Of a stretch of DNA of 12,527 bases, positions 7,765-12,527 are shown piece after piece. The notes below the pieces were generated by a model. It worked only from the letters and a program-made list of their open reading frames with translations. It did no database searches and was not told the DNA's origin. The stretch spans positions 260 to 12,786 of the forward strand of contig DKIB01000078.1 in NCBI GenBank assembly GCA_002454015.1. The letters run 5' to 3'. Position numbers and translations under genes: made by a program. This DNA is from Proteobacteria bacterium UBA6729 (GTDB lineage: Bacteria; Pseudomonadota; Gammaproteobacteria; Porifericomitales; Porifericomitaceae). How positions within the stretch are numbered: position 1 is the first letter of the stretch; the number at the start of each line of letters is the position of its first letter.

Positions 7765-9054
7765 TTAGTCTGTTGCCACTGGCGTATATTCTTCGCTTGC
7801 CGAAACCCTGCGTATGCGTGCCCCCAGGCGGGTGAATTTTTCTTCAATGGTCTCATAGCCCCGATCAATGTGATAAACACGATCAACCACCGTGGTGCCC
7901 GATGCCACCAGCCCCGCCAGTACCAGACAGGCGGAGGCGCGCAAATCCGTGGCCATCACCGGCGCGCCGGTTAATTGCGGCACCCCGTTGCTGATAACTG
8001 TACTGCCATCCATACGCAACTCTGCCCCCATGCGTCGCAGCTCCTGTACATGCATGAAGCGGTGTACAAACACGTCCTCGGTAATCGCTGCACTACCGAT
8101 CGCCACACAGTTCATGGCTGTCAGCTGCGCCTGCATATCGGTTGGAAAACCCGGGTACGGGGCGGTGCGTATATCCACCGCGAGCGGGCGGCGGCCCTCC
8201 ATCCGCAAATGAATGAGATTCTCGCTACAGTCAATGATCGCGCCAGCCTCTCGCAGACGCTCCAGCACCGCATCCAGTAAACCGGGCTGTATGTCGCGCA
8301 CCTTGATCTCGCCACCGGTCATCATGGCAGCCACCAGATAGGTGCCAGCCTCGATCCGGTCCGGCAGGATATGATGTTCCGTGCCCAGCAGCTCATCCAC
8401 GCCCGCTATCTCCAGACGAGCCGTACCCAGACCATCGATCCGTGCGCCCATGCGAATCAGACAACGTCCCAGATCCTCTACCTCGGGCTCGCGCGCCGCA
8501 TTCTCAATAACCGAGGTACCCCGGGCCAGCACGGCTGCCAGCATCAGGTTTTCGGTTCCCGACACCGTAACCATTTCCAGATTCAGATGCGCCCCGTTCA
8601 ACTTCCGGGCATGCGCCCTGATATAGCCATTCTCCACCTGTATATCCGCGCCCATTTTCTTCAATCCCTGCAGATGCAGATTCACCGGGCGCGGGCCAAT
8701 GGCACAGCCACCCGGCAGGGACACCTCGGCCTGTCCATAACGCGCCAGCAGTGGGCCCAGCACAAGTATTGAGGCGCGCATGGTCTTGACCATATCGTAG
8801 GGCGCAAAACAGCTCTTAATGTTGTTATTGACTACCTCCAGCCCCATGCTTTCCTTCATGGTAACGGAAGAGCCCATCTGGCTCAGCAGGGTAATGGTCG
8901 TGGTGATGTCCTGCAAGTGCGGAACGTTCTGAATAACAACCGGTTGATCCGTCAGCAGGGTGGCTGCCAGGATTGGCAACGCGGCGTTCTTGGCCCCCGA
9001 GATGCGTACCTCGCCATGCAGCGGTCGCCCCCCCTCAATAATCAGCTGGTTCAT
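7765..9054 (-). CDS. murA: UDP-N-acetylglucosamine 1-carboxyvinyltransferase (MurA)
   Basis: MurA transfers enolpyruvate from PEP to UDP-GlcNAc in the cytoplasm, the first committed step of peptidoglycan synthesis and the target of fosfomycin. The 429-residue protein has the expected length and N-terminus ([20 protein letters not shown]). Lys22 lies in the conserved SGAKNA. The catalytic, fosfomycin-reactive cysteine is present as Cys117 in [14 protein letters not shown]. The general-base Asp is Asp306 in [11 protein letters not shown], and the terminal [11 protein letters not shown] segment is typical. Because Cys117 is present rather than Asp, the protein is predicted to be of the fosfomycin-sensitive type. 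The ATG lies three bases after the ibaG TAG, and ibaG-murA is a widely conserved pair. Expression probably depends on the upstream mla promoter; no separate promoter is visible. Confidence 0.98.
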   Translation of the reverse strand: MNQLIIEGGRPLHGEVRISGAKNAALPILAATLLTDQPVVIQNVPHLQDITTTITLLSQMGSSVTMKESMGLEVVNNNIKSCFAPYDMVKTMRASILVLGPLLARYGQAEVSLPGGCAIGPRPVNLHLQGLKKMGADIQVENGYIRAHARKLNGAHLNLEMVTVSGTENLMLAAVLARGTSVIENAAREPEVEDLGRCLIRMGARIDGLGTARLEIAGVDELLGTEHHILPDRIEAGTYLVAAMMTGGEIKVRDIQPGLLDAVLERLREAGAIIDCSENLIHLRMEGRRPLAVDIRTAPYPGFPTDMQAQLTAMNCVAIGSAAITEDVFVHRFMHVQELRRMGAELRMDGSTVISNGVPQLTGAPVMATDLRASACLVLAGLVASGTTVVDRVYHIDRGYETIEEKFTRLGARIRRVSASEEYTPVATD

Positions 9055-9057
9055 CTG

Positions 9058-9285
9058 CTACCCGGCGTCCGGTACCGCGGTGCGCAGTGATAGCGCATGC
9101 ACCTCATTCCCCATCCGTTGACCCAGACATGCATACACCATCCGGTGTTGTTGCACGGTGCTCTGGCCTGCAAAGGCTGCACTGACCACCCGGGCCTGAA
9201 AATGCACACAATCCTCGCTGTACACCTCAACCTGGCTGTCCGGTAACCCCGCCTCGATCAGACGCTTCAGTTCATCAGTCTGCAT
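9058..9285 (-). CDS. ibaG: BolA-family protein IbaG
   Basis: This 75-residue BolA/IbaG-type protein is thought to bind a [2Fe-2S] cluster together with a monothiol glutaredoxin; E. coli ibaG responds to acid stress. The core DCVHFQARVVSAAFAGQSTVQQHRMVY matches the BolA helix-turn-strand pattern in sections (VHFQ 27-30, QHRMVY 46-51), and the C-terminal NEVHALSLRT carries the conserved ligand histidine (His63). The start at 9285 is preferred: AGAGG lies six bases upstream and the protein then begins MQTDELKRLI. A GTG at 9303 and an ATG at 9291 are in frame but poorly placed. The start overlaps the mlaB end by 11 bp. The gene sits between mlaB and murA as in E. coli. Confidence 0.92.
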   Translation of the reverse strand: MQTDELKRLIEAGLPDSQVEVYSEDCVHFQARVVSAAFAGQSTVQQHRMVYACLGQRMGNEVHALSLRTAVPDAG

Positions 9286-9592
9286 GATCATCCTCTGACG
9301 CACCCGTCAAGGCGGTAATGCCATACAATGCGGCTATCCTGCCCAACGATGTCGGCACATGCAAAAAATCCACCGCCCTGCCGGCCTGCCGTATGCGTCG
9401 TTGCCAGTCCACCAGCAGGGCAACTCCGGAGCTGTCTGCGCGCTGCACCGCCCGCAGATCTATGGTGCCTGGCAACTGCTGTTGCAACAGGCTGAGCGCA
9501 TGGCGTTGCAACTCACCCGCACCAGCCAGACGCAAATCTCCAGACACGCACCAGCCGCCCTGATCGTCAAGCTCCAAACGGCCCGGGTTCAT
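9275..9592 (-). CDS. mlaB: STAS-domain protein MlaB of the phospholipid transporter
   Basis: MlaB is the small cytoplasmic STAS-domain subunit that binds MlaF and is needed for assembly and activity of the MlaFEDB complex. The 105-residue protein has the STAS signature TIDLRAVQRADSSGVALL (43-60), with Asp53-Ser54-Ser55-Gly56 at the loop where the conserved hydroxyl residue of MlaB lies. Its ATG overlaps the mlaC stop in an ATGA junction, which suggests translational coupling, and its end overlaps ibaG. Sequence conservation of MlaB is always low, so the name rests on the STAS motif plus position in the mla operon. Confidence 0.88.
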   Translation of the reverse strand: MNPGRLELDDQGGWCVSGDLRLAGAGELQRHALSLLQQQLPGTIDLRAVQRADSSGVALLVDWQRRIRQAGRAVDFLHVPTSLGRIAALYGITALTGASEDDHAD

Positions 9593-10218
9593 TCTGACAC
9601 CGCCTGCGCACGGGCATTTCTGGACCGCAATTTCTCGGTCAACCGGGTCAGGCCACCATCCCGAACCTGCGTCCTGAAATCTTCACGATACGTAATAATC
9701 AGGCTGATGCCTTTGACGATTATATCGATCACCCGCCAACCCTGCGCGCCCTCTCGCATACGAAAGAAAATATCCAACTTCTCGCCATCGGCAACAGCTA
9801 CCAGCTCGGTTCTGATTACGGCAGATCCCTCACGATTGCCGGGGAGGGAGGGCAGAAAATTGACCTTGTATTGCCCCTGACTCAACAGGCTTCTGGCATA
9901 GGTGCGAATCAGCAGGGTTGAGAATTGCTCAGTAAACTCGACACGCTGCTCAGCATCGGCCTGCTTCCAGTGTCGCCCCAGCACCAGACGGCTCATCGCC
10001 TGTGTATCCACGTGTGGCACAACAATTTCCCTCACCAGTGCTCGCAGGCCCGCAGGGTCTTCCTGCAGGGCTGCCCCACCCTGTTGCACCTGCGTCAGCA
10101 GGGTCGCCTGCACCTCCCGGACCAACTGCTCAGCCGCCATAATATCGGCCTGTGCCCCGGGCACTGCCGCCATCAGCAATGCCCACAGCGCCCACTCGCG
10201 CGCAAGGATCCGCATCAT
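9589..10218 (-). CDS. mlaC: Periplasmic phospholipid carrier MlaC
   Basis: MlaC carries phospholipids through the periplasm between the outer-membrane MlaA complex and MlaFEDB. The 209-residue precursor begins with a signal peptide: basic Arg3 and Arg7, a hydrophobic run WALWALLMAAVPG and a likely signal-peptidase I site after AQA (residue 24). The mature part shows the MlaC/Ttg2D family pattern: VREIVVPHVDTQAMSRLVLG, then EFTEQFSTLLIRTYARSL and the later GWRVIDIIVKGISLI. ATG 10218 overlaps the mlaD stop by one base (TGATG); ATG 10215 is an equally possible start. No mlaA is present in the window. Confidence 0.94.
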   Translation of the reverse strand: MMRILAREWALWALLMAAVPGAQADIMAAEQLVREVQATLLTQVQQGGAALQEDPAGLRALVREIVVPHVDTQAMSRLVLGRHWKQADAEQRVEFTEQFSTLLIRTYARSLLSQGQYKVNFLPSLPGNREGSAVIRTELVAVADGEKLDIFFRMREGAQGWRVIDIIVKGISLIITYREDFRTQVRDGGLTRLTEKLRSRNARAQAVSE

Positions 10219-10676
10219 CAGTCGTCTCCCGCCGCCCTGCTGAACAAGAACTTGCTGATCACCTCCTCCAGCACCACTGCACTGGAAGTGAACTCCAGTT
10301 TGCTACCGTCCTGCAGGTAGCTGTCCTCCCCACCGGGTTGCAACGCAACATACTGCTCGCCCAGCAGACCGGAGGTATAGATTCCTGCGCTGCTGTCAAT
10401 GGGGATCTGACTGAAGCGATGGTCTATCTCCATGGTAACCAGGGCCTCCAACGTGGCTGCATCCACGGTCACGTCCCGTACCAGACCGACCTTCACACCA
10501 GCCATGCGTACCGGCGCACGCGGCTTCAGCTGGCCGACATTGCTGAAGCGCGCAGACAGCTGATAGCCATCGATGCCTTCCGAGCCGAACCCGCTGACCT
10601 GCAGGGAGAGCAGGATCAGGGCGCCCAGGCCCAGCGCGACAAACACGCCCACGACGATCTCCAGATAGGTATGCAT
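10218..10676 (-). CDS. mlaD: MCE-domain protein MlaD
   Basis: MlaD is anchored in the inner membrane and forms a hexameric MCE ring through which lipid passes between MlaC and the MlaFE transporter. From the chosen start it has 152 residues: a transmembrane helix at about 6-26, one MCE domain at about 37-114 with GYQLSARFSNVGQLKPRAPV and MAGVKVG, and the hallmark TSGLLGEQYVALQPGG. A short helical tail ends at 152, lacking the Pro/Ala-rich extension of the E. coli protein. The frame is open to an ATG at 10688, but that one has no ribosome site, whereas ATG 10676 has AGGA four bases ahead. The choice is not certain. The gap to mlaE is 6 to 18 bp. Confidence 0.93.
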   Translation of the reverse strand: MHTYLEIVVGVFVALGLGALILLSLQVSGFGSEGIDGYQLSARFSNVGQLKPRAPVRMAGVKVGLVRDVTVDAATLEALVTMEIDHRFSQIPIDSSAGIYTSGLLGEQYVALQPGGEDSYLQDGSKLEFTSSAVVLEEVISKFLFSRAAGDD

Positions 10677-10694
10677 AGTGTCCTGCATTATTCG

Positions 10695-11480
10695 TTAATC
10701 AAACATCAAGGCGGTCAGCACAAAATCCGCGCCCAGCACCGCCAGACTGGAATGTACTACCGTACGGGTAGTGGCCAGGCTGATCCCCCTTGAAGTAGGC
10801 TCCGTCTCGTATCCCTCAAAAACCGCGATCCACGTCACGATAAAACCGAAAAACACGCTCTTGATGATACCATTGACCACATCATCCCACAAGCTCACGA
10901 CGGATTGCATCTGTGACCAGAATGAGCCCGAGTCCACCCCCAGCACTGTCACCCCTACAAAATTCCCCCCGTACACCCCGACCAGACTGAAGACCGCCGC
11001 CAGCAGGGGCATGGAGATCAGCCCGGCGATAAAGCGCGGGGCCACCACATGCTGCATGGGGTCCACCGCCATCATTTCAATGGCCGCCAGCTGTTCGGTA
11101 GTCTTCATCAGGCCGATCTCGGCGGTCAGGGCCGACCCGGCCCGACCGGCAAACAGCAGCGCCGTAATCACCGGGCCGAGCTCCCGCACCAACGACAGCG
11201 CCACCAGCACACCCAGCGACTCCTCCGCCCCAAAATCGATCAACGTGTTGTAGCCCTGCAGCCCCAGCACCATGCCCACAAAAAAACCGGACACCAGGAT
11301 GATCAACAGCGACAGGAACCCCACCATATAGATCATCCTGACGATATGATCCGGGCGGTGTACTGCCCCCGGCAACGCGACACACAGGCGGAACAGGAAC
11401 ATATGCGAGCGGCCCAGACGGGCAAAGGCCACCAGCGTGCGGCGGCCCAGGGCCTGCAGCAACTCCAGTACCGCGGTCAC
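10695..11480 (-). CDS. mlaE: Phospholipid ABC transporter permease MlaE
   Basis: MlaE is the membrane permease of the Mla ABC transporter, a dimer beneath the MlaD ring. The 261-residue protein has an N-terminal amphipathic segment followed by hydrophobic helices (about 50-75, 85-112, 150-175, 195-215 and 235-258). It carries the MlaE family signature in sections: [20 protein letters not shown] (97-116), then ALTAEIG and the EMMAVDP motif (135-141). The start is GTG at 11480, overlapping the mlaF TGA in a GTGA junction. This strongly suggests translational coupling and equal expression of the ATPase and permease. Confidence 0.96.
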   Translation of the reverse strand: MTAVLELLQALGRRTLVAFARLGRSHMFLFRLCVALPGAVHRPDHIVRMIYMVGFLSLLIILVSGFFVGMVLGLQGYNTLIDFGAEESLGVLVALSLVRELGPVITALLFAGRAGSALTAEIGLMKTTEQLAAIEMMAVDPMQHVVAPRFIAGLISMPLLAAVFSLVGVYGGNFVGVTVLGVDSGSFWSQMQSVVSLWDDVVNGIIKSVFFGFIVTWIAVFEGYETEPTSRGISLATTRTVVHSSLAVLGADFVLTALMFD

Positions 11481-12310
11481 GACTTGTTCCCGTAGTCCAT
11501 CAGCTGCTGCTCAATATCCGGGGCCGGATAGTGGAAGGCTACCGGGCCATCCGCCAGGGCATCCACAAACTGACGCACCCAGGAAGAGGTATCGCTGCGG
11601 ATCTGCTCCGGGGTGCCCTGGGCAATCAGCCGACCCTGATTCGAGAGCAAAAACACGTGATCTGCAACGGACAGGGTCTCCTGCACATCATGCGATACCA
11701 GGATGCTGGAGGCCTCCAGATTGTCGCGCATACAAGCAATCAGCCGCACCAGCACCCCCATTGAGATCGGGTCCTGGCCCGAGAAGGGCTCATCGTATAT
11801 GATCATCTCCGGGTCCATGGCAATCGCCCGCGCCAGTGCCACCCGCCGCGCCATCCCTCCCGACAGCTGTGCAGGATACAGGGCAGCGGCACCACGCAGC
11901 CCGACCGCCTCCAGCTTCATCAACACCAGATTGTGCAACACGCTCTCCGGCAGGTCCGTGTGGGCTCGCAGCGGAAAGGCCACATTCTCAAATACGCTGA
12001 GATCTGTCAGCAGGGCCCCGTTTTGAAACAGCATGCCCATCCGCTTGCGCAAGGCCCACAACTCCCGACGAGGCAGACTGTTTACCTCCAGACCATCGAT
12101 CTCTATGCGGCCCCGCTGCGGGCGCAGCTGCCCACCGAACATGCGCAACAGGGTGGTCTTGCCACAACCGGAGGGCCCCATGATGGCAGTAACCCCACCA
12201 CGCGGGATATCCATGTACAGATCATCAAAAACAACATGGCGGTCCCGATGAAAATGCAAGCCACGGACACGAATCAGGGGAGTGGCCTCTCGCCCTTGGG
12301 ATACAGACAT
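11477..12310 (-). CDS. mlaF: Phospholipid ABC transporter ATPase MlaF
   Basis: MlaF is the cytoplasmic ATPase that powers lipid transport through MlaE. With the chosen start it has 277 residues. Visible motifs are Walker [10 protein letters not shown] (45-53), Q-loop Gln96 in MLFQNGAL, the ABC signature LSGGM (149-153), Walker B MIIYDEP ending near 175, the D-loop GQDP and the H-loop His207 in LVSHD. The C-terminal [19 protein letters not shown] is the MlaF-specific tail that contacts the partner subunit, as in E. coli. Start choice is unsettled: ATG 12310, ATG 12316 and TTG 12343 are in frame, and none has a good ribosome site. A TATAAT box six bases upstream of 12310 favours a start at or below that point. 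Confidence 0.95.
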   Translation of the reverse strand: MSVSQGREATPLIRVRGLHFHRDRHVVFDDLYMDIPRGGVTAIMGPSGCGKTTLLRMFGGQLRPQRGRIEIDGLEVNSLPRRELWALRKRMGMLFQNGALLTDLSVFENVAFPLRAHTDLPESVLHNLVLMKLEAVGLRGAAALYPAQLSGGMARRVALARAIAMDPEMIIYDEPFSGQDPISMGVLVRLIACMRDNLEASSILVSHDVQETLSVADHVFLLSNQGRLIAQGTPEQIRSDTSSWVRQFVDALADGPVAFHYPAPDIEQQLMDYGNKS

Positions 12311-12316
12311 GCACAT

Positions 12317-12322
12317 ATTATA
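12317..12322 (-). promoter_or_regulatory. Possible -10 box (TATAAT) of the mla-murA-his operon
   Basis: Read on the minus strand, 12322-12317 is a perfect TATAAT. No recognisable -35 box is found at 15-19 bp spacing; the best candidate, TTGGCG at 15 bp, is poor. Only six bases separate the hexamer from the ATG at 12310, so a transcript from here would start essentially at the start codon. On the plus strand the overlapping bases 12315-12320 read TATTAT, also close to a -10 box, which would suit divergent transcription. Confidence 0.35.
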
Positions 12323-12353
12323 CGCAATCCCGGGAGGCGCCAATCATGCGTGA

Positions 12354-12527
12354 CCCAAAATACTGCGCACGCAATATGGTCCGGTAGCAGGGGATGGCCT
12401 GCCCCGCATAACCCTATTGCACGCAGCACTGTACGATGCCCTGCTGGAGGCCAGGGGGTCGGATGACAAGGCCTGGGCGGCGGCCTTTCCGCCGACGGAT
12501 CCGACCGTCAGGCCGGACAGAACGCTT
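12354..12527 (+). CDS. Unfinished open frame at right edge, possible divergent gene start
   Basis: A plus-strand frame is open from just after a TGA at 12351 to the window end. The part from about 12399 reads LPRITLLHAALYDALLEARG and continues with SDDKAWAAAFPP, which looks like ordinary protein (amphipathic, balanced composition) rather than a chance frame. There is no ATG in it; TTG at 12417 or CTG at 12399 would have to serve, and neither has a clear ribosome site. I do not recognise the family, and only about 58 codons are visible. It may be a divergent gene next to mlaF, or an artefact. Confidence 0.25.
12457..12506. repeat. 8-bp inverted repeat enclosing a smaller hairpin
   Basis: GGTCGGAT (12457-12464) and ATCCGACC (12499-12506) are exact reverse complements. 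Between them lies GGCGG-CCTTT-CCGCC (about 12479-12493), a smaller hairpin. The structure lies within the uncertain right-edge open frame, so it may be incidental to coding sequence. Confidence 0.3.

Noticed and set aside
7746..7768. Small inverted repeats (CTAAC/GTTAG and AACG/CGTT) between murA and hisG
   Set aside because: The two stems compete for the same bases, are only 4-5 bp long, and have no T-run. Too weak to call a terminator or attenuator.
1..12527. CRISPR array, insertion sequence, tRNA, rRNA, toxin-antitoxin or defence genes
   Set aside because: Looked for regular repeats, terminal inverted repeats with transposase frames, cloverleaf-like sequences and small paired genes; none was seen. 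Almost all of the window from 619 to 12310 is accounted for by recognised housekeeping or envelope genes.

Overview
The window reads as a chromosomal segment of a hopanoid-producing gammaproteobacterium. The strongest clue is gene order. A minus-strand block runs mlaF-mlaE-mlaD-mlaC-mlaB-ibaG-murA-hisG-hisD-hisC. The mlaFEDCB-ibaG-murA part matches Escherichia coli, and the hisG-hisD-hisC extension is, from memory, the arrangement seen in purple-sulfur and sulfur-oxidising gammaproteobacteria and relatives. The short, HisZ-dependent form of HisG and the hopanoid genes also fit a deep-branching or Chromatiales-like lineage rather than an enteric one. I cannot name a genus.

Layout. Positions 1-136 hold the beginning of a minus-strand gene running off the left edge; it encodes a probable lipoprotein of unknown function. 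Positions 137-618 are a long gene-free stretch with a 7-bp inverted repeat and a good sigma-70-type promoter at 546-575. Positions 619-4597 are a two-gene plus-strand unit: a class III aminotransferase of the HpnO type and an RND/MMPL transporter of the HpnN type. Positions 4598-4680 separate this unit from the convergent minus-strand block and contain a GC-rich hairpin. Positions 4681-12310 are the ten-gene minus-strand block, with gaps of at most about 30 bp and many stop/start overlaps, so it is probably one long operon read from right to left. Positions 12311-12527 hold a TATAAT box just upstream of mlaF and an unfinished open frame pointing off the right edge.

How the genes work together. 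HpnO is expected to make aminobacteriohopanetriol, and HpnN to move hopanoids from the inner membrane towards the outer membrane. The facing operon carries the five Mla components that keep phospholipids out of the outer leaflet of the outer membrane: ATPase MlaF, permease MlaE, tethered MCE protein MlaD, periplasmic carrier MlaC and STAS protein MlaB. It continues with IbaG (a BolA-family Fe-S/acid-stress protein), MurA (first committed step of peptidoglycan synthesis) and three histidine-biosynthesis enzymes. Most of the window therefore concerns cell-envelope lipids and wall, with a histidine module attached downstream.

I found no mobile element, CRISPR array, tRNA, rRNA, toxin-antitoxin pair or defence-like cassette. 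The coding region looks ordinary and well conserved. The less explained parts are the two edges, the 482-bp upstream region, and the unusual juxtaposition of the hopanoid and Mla lipid systems.
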